A stretch of DNA of 64,000 bases from Hyposmocoma kahamanoa (GCF_003589595.1 NW_020653200.1:6208337-6272336); one strand, 5' to 3'; numbered from the stretch's first letter, positions 10,448 through 23,859 are shown. Numbers and translations are program-made. Notes: generated from the letters alone by a model not told the origin.

Positions 10448-11511
10448 AAATTTCAAATCAGCTGAGCTAATAGCCGATAATCGGGTATTTTTTATAATAA
10501 TCAATTAAATTAAAATATCTCGAAAACGGTTAGGTTTAGGATGGGGTGTTTCAGAGACAAATCAGTCAGAAATGATGTAAACTACACGCCCTTAACGGGA
10601 ATAGGTCGACTTAACCAGTAACCCTGTATAATATGCTTTTCACCTCACTAGCTCGGAAAGGCTTTCTTTCTCATTAGAAATCTGCGCGCAAAAGCGTTTT
10701 TTTTTGCACGCTAGCGTGGAAAAGGTTTTTGAAATTTGAACTTGACCATGGACTGTGGTGCACCTAACTTTTTCTTTCGATAAAAAATAAGATACTGACA
10801 CGTTCAACTACGCGAGTTGTCTTACATTACTTATTTAAGTAATATAGATTAGTTGGTACCGATATTTTATTCTTATTATTGTTGACATTAAATGGACAAT
10901 GATAAGTAATTGTGTTTATTAAATTATTTTAATTCGTCGAAGAACTAAAATAATTTCAATAATCACTTAATCACACAAAATAAAAGTACAAGCAAGAATA
11001 AAAATTGATAAGGTGTAAACTCAGAATGCATCCGAAGATAAACTTTTTCTTTTAATTTAAAAAACTGATGTATTGTAGTTCAACTGTTTTTCTTTCATCT
11101 ACCATTTTCCTCGCTATAGTGAAGAGAAAAGTGTTTCACTCGGCAGTAAAGTACTTTTGCCTCTCGCTACGCTCAGAAATCTATTTTTGAACTTAGCTTC
11201 CTTCGTTTGCTCAGGTTTCAATACAAGCACTCGCGTCAAACAACAACTTTGCAGCTTTGCATAACAAATAACTACTATTATAGTTTAGTATCTTATTTTA
11301 TTATAGTATGACTTATGCATGGTCGCTACATACAGTTTTTACTCAAACCTTAGAGGTTTCTAAATAAAAAAACTTAGAAGACTTTTTTCGTCATTATAAA
11401 TGGTTTAATCTTGATAAGATCACAACATCTTGCTTAGCTGGTGAAAATGAAACAGACTTAATTTTTGTTAGGGCAAATGACAACAAAAACGAGACATTAC
11501 ATTATAGTGAC
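10448..11511. other. No gene seen
   Basis: Unique-looking AT-rich sequence; no coding or repeat signal I can support. Confidence 0.6.
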
Positions 11512-11780
11512 CAGTTTTTTTTTCATCAAGTGACGGGACGAACTACTCGTGCGCCTGATAGTACCTAAGCTACACGTCTGTTCAAAGATCTGAGAGGCAC
11601 TGTGTCTGTGCCAGTCACCCTGAGCCATAAGTTGGCAAGTCCCATGTGCCTGTAATTTCACGAGCACCCTTACGTTCAAAACCGGAAAACAGTAATACTG
11701 ACACTACAGCTTGGCTGCAAAAATACTTAAGGTGACAGTACTTCCCTGGACGAACGGAGCTCTAGTGCTACTAATCGTTT
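11512..11780 (+). repeat. Repeat B copy 1
   Basis: Begins CATCAAGTGACGGGACGAAC, continues GTGCGCCTGAT, AAGCTACACGTCTGTTC and GTCCCATGTGCCTGTAATTT, and ends near CTGGACGAACGGAGCTCTAG. It is non-coding and dispersed. Repeat-A copy 3 follows directly. Confidence 0.7.
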
Positions 11781-11897
11781 TTAACCGACTAAAAAAAAGG
11801 AGGAGGTTCTCAATTAGTTCCACCTCGAAGGGTGGCAAATTAGGGGATGAATGTCTTTTGAGGTCGGTTTTTTGTCTCTGTACCGAGATTGTTGTAC
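11781..11897 (-). repeat. Repeat A copy 3, minimal
   Basis: About 117 bp: TTAACCGACT...GGAGGAGGTTCTCAATTAG joined to CACCTCGAAGGGTGGCAAAT, then CTTTTGAGGTCGGTTTTTTG and TCTGTACCGAGATT. Both ends are kept and most of the interior deleted. Confidence 0.7.
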
Positions 11898-13420
11898 ATT
11901 ATTATTGTTAAATTGTTAAATATTAAAATAATTAGAATCAATTATAGAGATTATAAATCTGAGTGTTTCATGATTATTTACTAGGACGACACAGGCCTTA
12001 ACCTTTACTATTTCAAGAGTAATAATGTGGAAATTTCACAACTTCAAATCATATTTTGCGTATTCCCAAAAAGTTGGGAATTTTGTGTTGGGTCCAACGA
12101 TATCTATGTATTAGGTTGGGTCACATTAATTCTAAAGGTACGCCATAACAAATCAGATTTGCTTTTTTTATCTTAAAAACATCTACTGCCAACGATTTGC
12201 AAGGTTACTTCTTAAAAATATAGTTCGTAATGTAATTTGGTCATGTGTATAATTAACGCTTTATAAATTTAATTGTCCATGTCGTATTAGTGCACATAAA
12301 TGTAACGAATCACTTTCTCTCATGTCAGTGACGACGCATGCGATAAATCGACTTGTATGACAGACGTTGCGCGCGCACTAATTAACTGTATAGGTTCTTA
12401 TGATTCAAACTGGGCCATCATTCGCCAAAGTTAGATTCAGCGCACCGCATTTATAAACCATAAACACGTATAGGCGTCTGTAACTGTCCATGTTATATAT
12501 TTTTCAATAACTTCTATATATATCCAGGGATAATGTAGTAGAACTGGTATTTAGCTTTAATTTACACTGTAGGCTTAATGAAAGATGTGAATTGTAATAA
12601 GGTCATGTATTTTCCAGCTCAATTTTTGAAAGGTCGTCATCCGTAGGAAACGACCATTTCCCAACATAACATGTAACTACGTTTTGATTTGAGTTTTTGC
12701 GCAAAGTTATATTATGTATTCGAGAAAATAAGAGTTTTCCGAAGAACATAAAAAAAGATATTGTATCCTCATCTATTTTCAGAAGTTAATTTATTCAGAG
12801 GGTATTGCCTCTGAAATGAAATTAATGTAAAATAGAAGAAATGGAGGTACGATCGGTTTGAGAGACGCGGTGCGCGGGGTGCGGGCGACCTATATCGTGC
12901 TGGAGCTGCGCCAGCGCACAAATACCAAGCACTCTCAAGGTGACATTGTAGCTATTGTGCAGAGCACGCTTCTCCAGACACTACGCCTTCATATAATATT
13001 TAGTCACACGTCCAGAAATTATTCAATTGAAAGTTATCGCAAATTAACTTAATTCATATAAGATACAATAAAACAAGATTATACTAGTAGTTACTTGTTT
13101 TTACACTTCAGAATCTAAATACTTCCTCCGGTCATAGATTTAGAATAAATTATGAAAAATAATTCAATTCTTTAATTATAGTAGGTATTTTGGTTATACA
13201 AATGCAAAATTGACTTATTAAGAGTTATCATGACAATACTAACCTATTCAATCATTATGATCCATTCTTTAGTGGGTGTCGGCTGCCTTCAAAGTTTCTC
13301 GGTCTTCCGTTCCTGGTATCACAACGTTCACCATGTTGTCATATATTTAATAATTTTATATAATTCAATTATTAAGACAACTAAAAATATTCTTTAAATA
13401 TTTCTTCTTTTTAACCGACT
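11898..13420. other. No gene seen
   Basis: AT-rich. A GC-richer patch at 12840-12990 yields a 64-codon frame without ATG start or known motif, judged chance. Confidence 0.6.
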
Positions 13421-13843
13421 TCAAAAGAAGGAGGAGGTTCTCAATTCGACAGTTTTTTTTGTATGTCTGTTACGCGATAACTCCGGTATTTGTGCACCGA
13501 TTTTCTTGATTATTTTTTTGTTGGAAAGCGGGTACCTCCATAGTGGTCCCATTTAGTTTAAAAAAAAAAAAAAATAGTGCCTAAATTTTATTATAAGGTA
13601 TAATTATTTTAATGTTTGATTTTGCTATTCTCTAATTCAAGGCATCTTTCTCTCTCAATATAGTTTGAGTAGTGAGAACCGATTTTTATTATCTCCTGTG
13701 TCAAGTTCCGTATAGTGGCGAACTAGGGGATGAATACGGGTTTGCGCACTTTCCGGTAACCGATTTCAAAAAAACTTAGCGAATAGATGTAAATCTACGT
13801 TCTTTTGAGGTCGATTTTTTTAGTACTCTGTACTGAGATTATT
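13421..13843 (-). repeat. Repeat A copy 4, near full length
   Basis: Reads TTAACCGACTTCAAAAGAAG, then GGAGGAGGTTCTCAATTCGA, ATAACTCCGGTATTTGTG and CACTTTCCGGTAACCGATTT, and ends AGTACTCTGTACTGAGATTA. One of three copies of about 420-455 bp that define the full unit. Confidence 0.8.
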
Positions 13844-14343
13844 TCAAAAACTGCACCACAACTTCTGTCATCTTTGTACCTATCTCTTCACTATAAAACG
13901 ATTTTGATTTTTTTCATATAAGATTCGTATTGAGTAATAGGTAAGTAATTAATTGTTTCCAAATGCAGGTACTCATTGCCTTTGCGGCACTGATGTATAC
14001 TCGTCTAAATCGAGCAATAGATAGTGTGCGCCATTTATAAGTAAGCAGATAAATTTGTTTTTAATTTGGTAAGTACTTAATAAGTACATTGTATATGTAG
14101 ATGGTCATATTATTTCAATTCCAAATTAACTGTTCAATCCTCCAAATTGAATGAAGAACATACGTATGTACGTACTCTACTAGCACCTACATTTTTAATA
14201 CCTTATACATAATTGTTTTACCTGAGTCACGACAACTGCAACTCGACGTCACGGCGCATTTTACCAGAGTAATTTAAAAAAAAAATATATATTTTGTTAT
14301 GAAGTTCTTAATAATTTACAAAATATATGACACGGCGTTTGTA

Positions 14344-14465
14344 TATAAACTCAGGGCAATCAGTGAACATATTAGGTGATCAGGATGGCAGACAGTACAT
14401 ACTCTTGGCAGACAAGTCAGATCGTCGACACAACAGATTGCACAATCACAACAAATTTTAATTAG
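14344..14465 (+). other. TATA-like box with a short ORF
   Basis: TATAAA at 14344-14349, TCAGT at 14360-14364 (arthropod initiator-like but only 18 bp away, too close for a standard pair) and an ATG at 14385 opening a 26-codon ORF ending TAG at 14463-14465. Nothing supports a gene beyond this. Confidence 0.12.
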
Positions 14466-14716
14466 CATTTATATTATACTTAATATTTGATCGAGGTTGC
14501 CTGGGCAAATAATTTTTGGCTCCAAGCGGAACAGGATCGACTATGGACGCACCCTTAGTTGTAATACCTAATTAAGTAGTAGTCTTACGATCTGATATAG
14601 TAAACAAATGCATTAAGTATTATAAAGTGTATACAAACAGCATATACAATCAGGGCGAAACATATTAAGGCCGACACAGACGTCTATGGTGAAAACCGAG
14701 TGTTTTTTGAAATAAA

Positions 14717-15172
14717 CTCAGTACAGAGTACTAAAAAAACCGACCTCAAAAGTACGTGGAATTTCGTCTATTTGCTAAGGTTTATTGAAATATCCTTAAG
14801 TTCGCCACTATACAGGATTTGACACTGGAGAGAATAAAAATCGGTTCCCACTACTCAAAGTATATTGAGAGAAAAACGTCTTGAATTGGAGAAATAGCAA
14901 AATCAACCATTAAAATAATTGCTCCTTAAGTAAAATTTAGGCGCTATTTATAAAAATGAATCTTCATGCGTGAACAGCCACCCTTAGAGGTGGATGATTT
15001 TCTTTGAAATGAAATGGGACCACTATGGAATTCCCCCTTTCCAACAAAAAAAGAATCATGAAAATCAGTTCACAAATACCGCAGTTACCGCGTAACATAC
15101 ATACAAAAAAAAACAAATAGAAATCATACGGTCGCATTGAGAACCTCCTCCTTTATTGAAGTCGGTTAAAAA
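14717..15172 (+). repeat. Repeat A copy 5, full length
   Basis: 456 bp from CTCAGTACAGAGTACTAAAA to TTATTGAAGTCGGTTAAAAA. The orientation is opposite to copy 4, 900 bp away, so the pair could form a long inverted duplex. Confidence 0.8.
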
Positions 15173-16165
15173 CTAACGATTACATTGTCAACCTGAATTG
15201 CTACGTGACGAGAATGTATTGTAATTAGGTAGTACTTGACAAAATTAACTACAATTAGGTACTTAATACGGAGCTGTTTCTAGGATTACCTAAATACAAT
15301 TTTAGATTCAATATACCGCATTGAACACACAGTGCGCATTTGAACTCCATCTCACCTGGTGGAAAGTGACGATGAGGTTGACAATGGAGCATAATTATGC
15401 ACCTAACTAATGTTTATACCAGTTTCAGCATGTGCTCGTATTTTGAACCACTTGTATTACATTTTGCTAGCCATATCTTTCTTCTTTTATATAAATAGAA
15501 GTGAGAAGTGCTAGCTTACAACTTTTCCACGTGAAATAATGTCTTGGAAACATTTAGTGTTAAATATTAATATAGAAACGAAATTTATGCAGAATTTGCT
15601 TTTCATTGCCCTATTTATTATAAAATTATTATTAAAAAAAGTTTGTAGCGTGCTATAAATATATATGCATGTATTTTTTGACGAGCAGCAACGGCGAATT
15701 TTAACGATAAAGTTTTGAAACGATTAAAACGATGCGATTCATCTGATGATGCTTTGAACAAATGCCAACGGATAAGTTAAGTGTGATTTTAGTTTAGGAA
15801 GAAATACACCTCTTCATTTAGGAATGAGAATTGACGTGAACTAATAATTCGTATGCAATAATGAGGACAAGGTGGGATGGAGTGTTAATGTTTTACTTAA
15901 ATTTGCATCAACACATAAAATCGCGTGTCTTTGAGACATTTTAGAATCCAGTATGCCACGTTCAATAGAGAAATTGAAATAGACGTACATACGTCACCAA
16001 TAGCTGTCCAGTTCCAAAGTTTGAATAGTTAGGAATTCATTAATCAGACGAGATACAAAAAAGATGACTCGTCAAAATATTTTACGGTACAATGAGAATA
16101 ATGTAGGTATGAAGAAAATAGTTAGTGAACATCGAAGCTACTTCCTTCCTAATAATAAATATATT
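15173..16165. other. No gene seen
   Basis: AT-rich sequence between repeat-A copies 5 and 6, with no recognisable feature. Confidence 0.6.
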
Positions 16166-16423
16166 ACGCGATAACTGTGAACTAACAAAAGTAAAATTTG
16201 TGAACCGATTTTGATGATTCTTTTCTTGTTGGAAAGAGGATAACTCAGTAGTGGTCCCATTTAAATTTGAAGAAAAATATTCCACCTCTAAGGATGGCAA
16301 ACTAGGGGATAAATCTGGTTTCGCGCATTTTCCGGTTACCGATTTCAATAAAACAGGGCAAATAGATGTAATTGAAAGAACTTTTGAGGTTGGGTTTTTT
16401 AGTACTCTGAACTGAGATTATGA
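16166..16423 (-). repeat. Repeat A copy 6 (truncated)
   Basis: Lacks the AACCGACTTC end; runs from ATTACGCGATAACTGTGAAC through GGTTACCGATTTCAATAAAA to AGTACTCTGAACTGAGATTA. Confidence 0.7.
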
Positions 16424-16631
16424 AAAAATTCTTTGACAAGGACCTAAGTAATGTAGGTGAACACCTACATTACTTAGGTACGTTAATGTATATGCATGTA
16501 ATTATGATCTCATGTGAATCATCTCTGCCTACCAAGTAATGTCTTTTTAAATGTAAATTGAAAGATCATGAAACGTAGATAAGATATTCGACGCGGTGTA
16601 CAATGCAGTTTTATCAAGTTTTGACTTTTTT

Positions 16632-16928
16632 ATTTTTTTTATAACATCAAGTTACGGGACGAACAAGTCGTGCGCCTGATGGTAAGCTACACTCCTGTAC
16701 GCGACAGTTACAGTGCCACTCAGAACTTTAAATTGCAAAGATCTAAGAGGCACTACCACTGCGCCCTGACACATAAGTTGAGTCCCATGTGCCTGTAATT
16801 TCACCAGCACCCTTACCCTCCAAAACCGGAATACAGTCATGCTAACATTACTGCTTGGCGGCAGAAATAGTTAAGGTGGCAGTGCTTGCCTGGACGAATT
16901 CATTCTCTAGGAGCTCTACTGCTACTGA
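16632..16928 (+). repeat. Repeat B copy 2
   Basis: About 297 bp, same order of motifs: CATCAAGTTACGGGACGAAC, GTGCGCCTGATGGTAAGCTA, GTCCCATGTGCCTGTAATTT, GAGCTCTACTGCTACT. Confidence 0.75.
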
Positions 16929-17298
16929 AAACTTTTCACACTAAGCTCTTACTGCAATAAATATATTTTCCTCTGTAGTGGATATTTAAGTAAAGTTCTT
17001 ATAAAGGAATCTCCGAAACGTTGGTAATAATCACCTATAATTGTATTTGAATTTCTTATAAATATTTCAATCTCTCGTTAATTTTTGTTATATGGTAAAA
17101 GAGAGTTTGTTTTTATAGTTACTCGGAATTGTGTGATTAATCATGTAATTTGAGATGCAGCGAGAAACGCGCAAGCGATTATTTTGGTCCACTACGCGTT
17201 TTCTCGTTCGTATTTTTCGTCGTGGGGAAGGTCGATCAGATGCATTATTATTTCGCGTTCTTCACAGTGTGTTCTTAAACAGACAGTTATGTAGTGAT

Positions 17299-17354
17299 AT
17301 GAAACACACATTATTACTTGCCTTCACTTTCATTAATCTTGCAGTTACAAATCG
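17299..17354 (+). CDS. Possible orphan signal-peptide exon
   Basis: ATG at 17299 opens MKHTLLLAFTFINLAVTNR, a compact hydrophobic leader of signal-peptide type, and the frame meets a GT donor-like site (AATCG|GTAAAC) just before a stop. First exons of secreted insect proteins often look like this. No downstream exon was recognised; repeat A begins 24 bp later. Chance is quite possible. Confidence 0.2.
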
Positions 17355-17377
17355 GTAAACCAAATATAATTTATTTT

Positions 17378-17526
17378 TAACCTATTTCAACAAAGGAGGG
17401 GGCTCTCAATTTGACTATATGTTTTTTTGTATGTATGTTACAACTTGTGAACCGATTTTAATAAATTTTTTGTTCGAAAGAAAGAGAACCTCGGTAGTGG
17501 TCCCTTTTAATTTGAAGAAAATATTA
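17378..17526 (-). repeat. Repeat A copy 7 (truncated)
   Basis: Only the AACC(G)A..TTCAACAAAGGAGGGGGCTC end and about 130 following bases remain, to TTTAATTTGAAGAAAATA. Confidence 0.6.
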
Positions 17527-17900
17527 TTAATAACATATTTTTTAATTAACCATATAAGTATAACATAATTTCCAATATGTTAGCAATGTATAAGGTTTAA
17601 ATATGTGGGTAACTCATTGAGGGCAACATATAAAATGATTTTGATTGTGTCTTACACCATTTAAATAGCATTAAAAACCTATGGTGGAGTAAACATAAAT
17701 ATTTCCATATTATAAATTAATAACCTCAAATTATCACGTACACTAAAAGATGCAAATACAAGCAGTATTCAATATGTAAATACCTAAAGCATCTTTGAAG
17801 ATTATTTCAGTTGCATTGGCTATAAATTCTGTATCTCAAACGTTTCAGACGTGTGGTAAAACTCAATACTTATGTACACAAAAAATGTAGTGGTATTGTA

Positions 17901-18298
17901 ATAATCTCAGTACAGAGTACCTACTAAAAAAACCGACCTCAAAAGTACGTGCAATTGCATCTATTTGCCAAGTTTTATTGAAATCAGGTACCGGAAAGTG
18001 CGCAACCCGGATTCATCCCCTAGTTCGCCACTATACGGAACTTGACATAGGAGATAATCAAAATCGGTTCTTAAAGAAAAACGCCTTGAATTGGAGAATA
18101 GCAAAATCAACCATTAAAATAATTGGTCCTTGTAATAAAATCACCACCCTTAGAGGTGAATGATTTTCTTCAAAATTAAATGGGACCACTATGGAGGTAC
18201 CCTCTTTCCAACAAAAAAATAGTCATCAAAGTCGGTTCACAAATACCGGAGTTATCGTGTAACATGCATAAAAAACCTCCCTTTCAGAAGTCGGTTAA
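17901..18298 (+). repeat. Repeat A copy 8
   Basis: From AATAATCTCAGTACAGAGTA to TTTCAGAAGTCGGTTAATAA, about 398 bp with small internal losses. Only 370 bp from copy 7 and inverted relative to it. Confidence 0.8.
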
Positions 18299-21139
18299 TA
18301 AAAATATGGCATCAATAGAGTTCCAGCTACTGGGGTAGCTAACCTAGGTACCACTTAATAATTCGATAATACAACTGAATTTTATTACTAACTGGGTTGT
18401 AAGTAAAGTGACTATTAAACAATGATCTTTATAAGATCGTTGTCAGTAAGTGACTGTATGTAAATAAGTCCTAAGATTTGTTTATATCTTAATGGTCATC
18501 ACTTTCGATGACCATAAAGATATAGACAAGTGTGACCGGAAAAAGCTACATAGAAGAAAGTGGCCACACAAAAAGCTATATGTCCATGAAATAGAATATA
18601 ATAGAATCATTTATTTCATCAATAAAAGCGAATAAGACGTTAAGCGTTTCGCTTCCGCTAGGAACCGGTGCGCCACACGAAATGTACGTTTTTTTCGCTC
18701 TTGTCCATATAGACATAAACAATAATATTAATAATTAATTAGTAACAAACATTAAAACTATGTTAGTATAGGTAATATTACAGTAAGGTATATTACAATA
18801 TATTTCTGCGGTAGCCCAATGCAGTGAATGTCCGCTACTATCAGGAGGCTATTGGTGGCAAGGACGCTTGTCGCTTTCTGATTATTATGGATTGGAAGTT
18901 ATCCGTATGTGCTTCTTCGAACATTGTTGATGTGCTCCAGTAGCACGGCAGCCTCAACAGAATCCTGACCGCATTGTTATACTTATTGGACACGTACGGT
19001 TTTTGAGTACAATGTCATCCACAGATTGCAGGTGTAAAATGATTGGCCATAACACAGTGATCTTCACGTGTACTGTGTAACTTTCAAATTTACGCATCAA
19101 CATATTACTCCTTGTAACTAGTGCCCTACGCTCCCTTTTAATGTCCATGTCATCTTTAAGCGATGTCTATTAGCGCCTCGGCGACCCAGTGCCCGATTCC
19201 TCTAGTGACTATATAGTGGTACGGAACGATAATGTTTTAGCACCTGTCTTGAACACGTGTATTTCATTTTTATGTGCGTTACGCACAACGTTGGGTAATT
19301 TTCCGAAAAATTTTAAATATTTGTTATTTTGAAAAGTTACATATTATGTTTTACATTTAGATGTACATTTTAATATTTTATTTAGTATGCACTATACAAT
19401 AAAATTGAATAAACATCGCTAAATATAATTTTATAAATCCTATTTGGAATATTTTCACAAATTCTCTTAATAGAAATAGTTTAGAACCTCCAACTTTTGG
19501 CAGATGTCACAGCTCAGGAAAAATGTTCTTTTAGTAAATAAACTTTTTCTGATTTACTTATTGCGATTCCATTTTGGTAAGTGTCGTGACTACCTAACGG
19601 GTGAGGTGCCATTAAAGTGGCTCAAGGATAGATGAACCATCAAAAATCTGTGACCATAGATTATAATTGTAAGTCAATGCCATAGATGTAATGTTCGTAA
19701 GGTTTTTTTCTGTTTTACAACTGTGCATTCAGAGTAGACACTAAGGCAGTAAAAATATAGGTAGATATAATGTTTTGAAACTATTTCCAGTACAAGACAT
19801 GTTTGTTCTGAACACGTTCTAATTCGATGTTTACTATCCAAGGCTGACCGTAAATGTCAAATACATACGCGACTCCTCCATATTTCAGCTGTAAGATGCT
19901 GTGCTATTTCATTTGACAAAAGTGTTATTTGACATGTTTATTAGTACCTAACTTAATGCGATTAGCACGATCGTTGAAAATGTTAAATTTGGCGTTGTGT
20001 AAAGGATCCCTACCTGGCACTTAGTAATTACAGATTAATTCCTTACGTTATTAGTACCTACATTAGTAACGTTCATCGATATTAGAGGTAAGTTGATAAC
20101 GAAATATAAAATCGACGAATAAACGAAGTTACATTTTGACACACATTGTAAGATCGTTTAAATAATAACATTCTAAAAACATCACTTGTGTGGCAAGTAC
20201 AGTGAAAGCATGCAATACATTTGTATAGATTGACCCATGTGTAAACAAATAGAGGAAACTGCGCAATTTTTTATAATTATATCTCAGTATTCTTAGGTGT
20301 TTACATTGCAATATATTTAAAGAAATTTACATGAAATGGCGGTTTAAAAACCGGCAGATATAAACTGCAGCGGACTGCTTGCCAGGTTGTAGGTGGTTGA
20401 TATTCTGGGACGTTCCAGTGACTACGTACAGTCGGCATTCGTGACTAAATCTTTGCGCAAGACAGGTGACCTCTTTCTTTGAATCCATTTTTTGTAATAT
20501 AAACACACCTGGTTGTTTATAATAACACATGATGCGTCGTCGCCAAATTAAATGTGATTAGGTACTGGATGCTATAATAAGAAAAGATTCAAACATAATA
20601 CAAAATGTCGCTGTACTAACGCTTTGTAGTAGCTGATGTTCTTGTGGCAAATATAAATATATATAGAGCACACGTCAAAAATTTGTTTTTGGTATGTATT
20701 TGCATACGTATAGCACATTTTTAGTTTCTTGAAGTAAGTATTTATCCTTCTACCATCATTCGGAAACGATAAAATACAAATAAAAACTTTAAAGGAGTTG
20801 GTATTCGGGAAAGGGATAAACCTTTTAATGTTTTATCATGGGGACTGGTTTATATTTATTTCCAATACCTATATATACGCTACAATTTACTAATGCTCAA
20901 AAATTGAAGAATCTGTAATACATCGTATGTAGGTCATTCTGGTGGAAAAAAAACTTTTATTTGAACCAGGTTGAATACCATATTCCTATTGTACCTATCA
21001 TGTCAACTGAATCGTTTAGATATTATAGAGAACATAAGTGTGAAAATACACACGTAACTTTTGGATGTGGTTTTATGAAACATGACGCCGCGGTCTTGAG
21101 TGGTTTCATTAGGTAGCTATAGCTACCATATTATTACGG
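18299..21139. other. No gene seen
   Basis: 2.8 kb of AT-rich sequence. Apart from a solo TIR end at about 19661 I see only short chance frames of 60-67 codons lacking motifs. Confidence 0.6.
19655..19681 (+). repeat. Single end of the 8-bp-TSD TIR family
   Basis: TTATAATTGTAAGTCAATG matches the right end of the element at 1382-1666. No partner end was found nearby, so this is a truncated relic or solo end. Confidence 0.45.
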
Positions 21140-21482
21140 CTCACCTAGTGACTCGCATCGCGACTACCTGTGCAACCGGAGAGCTCCCAAAATACATCCG
21201 CCAACACGAAAATTCCAGTCTCCGGAGCAACTAACAACAGAAAACTTCATGAGCTGATCACGAACGCCCTCTTCGGTTTTTAAATATATTTTTATATTAG
21301 TAACAAACTTCACAACAGAGCTAAAGCTTGCCTTTATATGCCTTTAATAATTATAGTCTTGCAGGTGCTTATTCTCATCACGACGTTTTCCTTTACCGAA
21401 ATTGTGTAATGTAAACCTTCGTCCGAGAGGCGACCTATCCCCAGCATTGGGACTTATAAACGGGTTGATGATGATGATGAGG
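21140..21482 (+). mobile_element. Retroelement 3' end with (GAT)n tail
   Basis: The segment 21410-21482 (CCTTCGTCCGAGAGGCGACC, CCCAGCATTGGGACTTATAA, ACGGGTTGATGATGATGATG) has the CCCAGCA-TGGGAC motif and GAT tail typical of RTE-type LINE or SINE 3' ends in moths. The preceding GC-richer 21140-21290 may belong to it. Confidence 0.5.
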
Positions 21483-22569
21483 TGATTATTTTAAATTAAA
21501 TACACATTTGCAATAACACAATGGTAGGTATATGGGTCAGGACGGTAATTAAACTTTTTAAACGTTTTGTGACTTTAAAATACAGACTGACAAAACGGGC
21601 TATGGGGCTATATTAGTGTTACTTGCATTTTACGATAATCAATTATTACTAGTTGTAACGAAAATTTTTATTTTTAGTTGCGAAATGTGAGAAGGTTGAA
21701 TGTGTCTTTTCCATAATACATTTGTCAACGCGATCTGCTAACCAATTTTTTTTTCAAAGTTGGCACGCTTTTGACCGCCTCATTGTCAATGTTTTTATTA
21801 GAATATAAAACTAAACATAGGATTGTACTCATCCGGCACAAAGCAGCGCTGGGTGGTCGCCAACATATGTCGTAAATTAGTAAGCAGCTAATAACTCCAA
21901 TTGGTTTCATTTCGGCGTGTGCGCCGTCATTTGCTGTGAATTTGATTCAGGTAAACATTTCTAATCATGGTCTTGCTATAATCTTAAATGGTGTAAAAGT
22001 AAATATAATCATGAACAGTCAACACAGAATATGAAATAGGGTTGCGGCAAACACTGTTGCTAGAAAACAAAACAAAACGGAACGCAATCGTGTCTTCACA
22101 GGCAAATGGAAATATCTCCCAGATGCAATATAAACGAGCGACGTCGTCGCCTCAACGGAAATTATAATGCTTGGTTCTTGCTCCATTATGCCGTAGGTAT
22201 TTGCGAGTCAGTGCTATTTGTAATGGATTGTCACAGAAATCCACTTACAAATTTTTAATCCCGTCTAACGAAGTCTCCCTGTCTACCTCGTAATCAAGCA
22301 GACAAATCAGGAGATAAACCGACAGACGACCGTACTATTATAATTACATTGTATTTGAGCATCAGAATAAACATTGTGTAAACTAATTGGCGAAATTTAC
22401 AGTCGCAAATTTATTTAAATAATTTTCTAACCAAAATTCGAGAACACTTGTAATTTAGCTCTCACGTGCGTCCAGAGAAACACCAGAATTTGTTCATCTG
22501 TCAACGCCAAATCGTAGCTCCTGCAATAATATATTTTCAAAGTTTTCAACTAATTAAATTACTTTAATT
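21483..22569. other. No gene seen
   Basis: AT-rich, no supported feature. Confidence 0.6.
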
Positions 22570-22624
22570 AATAAATAAATAAAATAAAATAAAATAAAAT
22601 AAATAAAATAAAATAAATAAAATA

Positions 22625-22659
<35 letters not shown>

Positions 22660-22684
22660 AATAAATAAATTAAAAAAAAAATAA
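22570..22684. repeat. (AAATA/AAAT)n simple repeat
   Basis: About 115 bp of AAATA and AAAT units. The low-complexity peptide frames across it are meaningless. Confidence 0.95.
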
Positions 22685-22740
22685 TTACAACAATTTTTAC
22701 ATGTTTATTGTATTGTAAATACTGTATTGTATTGTAATCG

Positions 22741-23425
22741 TTATCGGTCGGTCTTCGGATGAATTTGGACAAGACTAAGGCTCTTGTTCTATGAGCTCGT
22801 CATCCCGGTGCCGATCTCTATTAATGGCGAAACGTTGGAAGTTGTTCGAGAATATGTCTACCTCAAGCAAAACTTGCAACTAGGCAGATACAACTCAAAC
22901 TCGAGCGTCAAATAGCTAGGAGAGTGCAGCTGGTTTGGGCAGCATTTGGGATACTGCGTTACGTCTTCTAGTCACCACTGCCACAGTTCCTGAAGACCAG
23001 GGTTTACAACCAAAGCGTCCTACCGGTCATGACTTACTTAGCCGAGACGTGGTATATAACGGTCAAACTGGCTCACAGACTACACGTCGGTCAGCGAGCT
23101 ATGGAAAGGTCTATGCTGGGTCTATCAGGCTTAATACTCAGTTGTGGACATCGTCCAGAAATGTAGCAAGTTGAAGTGGCAGTGGGCTGGCCACATCTGT
23201 CGCAGAACCGATGAGCGATGGAGTAGACGGGTTCTCGAGTGGAGACCACATCTCGGCAAACGCAACGTAAGACGTCCCCCTGCAAGATGGATCGACGATC
23301 TGAAGAAGATTGCGTGTAGTGGTTGGATGCGGAAAACGGGTGATCGGGCACTATGGCGTACACTTGGGGAGGCTTATGTCTAGCAGTGGACTGCAATAGG
23401 CTAATTGATTGAATTGATTTGTATG
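22741..23425 (+). mobile_element. RTE-type LINE 3' end
   Basis: Several shifted frames give the C-terminal region of an RTE/endonuclease-RT polyprotein: PVMTYLAETWYI, RAMERSMLGLS, then KWQWAGHICRRTDERWSRRV, LEWRP, GKRNVRRPPARWIDDLKK and LWRTLGEAYVQQW, followed by a short AATTGATTG tail (about 23400-23420). 5'-truncated and frameshifted, hence inactive. Confidence 0.8.
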
Positions 23426-23859
23426 TAAACATAACTTCTTTTCTAACATAGCTGTAAGTTTATATTAATATTCATTTCTACTTTACACATTTTTATAACT
23501 GTTGTAATTATTTTATACTTCCAATGTAAATCAATAATTTAAGTATGTAGGTATGTACTTACTCAAGTTAGAAATGAACAATGTTTTTGAAATTACAAAA
23601 CATTCTTATTTCAGCAGGAAAGATGGTTCCTCCATACCACCAGCTTGGGATCTAGTATTTCCTCTGATGAAAACTACCAAGCAGACACTACAGTAGTCTT
23701 CATTACTATTACCTACCTAGTTTGTGGTATGGTCTTGGTCTGATCTAACTAACGGCAAAATAGTGTTCTTTGCAGAAGATACGACCTGAATACGAATATT
23801 TGATGTAGATTCCTTGCAAGTACTGTTTTAATACGCGCAGGCACGGCTTTTATCGCTAA

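Noticed and set aside
10020..10508. Open frames across the N run
   Set aside because: Created by the 400-N assembly gap; no sequence evidence.
12858..13052. 64-codon frame beginning at TTG
   Set aside because: No ATG, no motif, isolated in AT-rich sequence.
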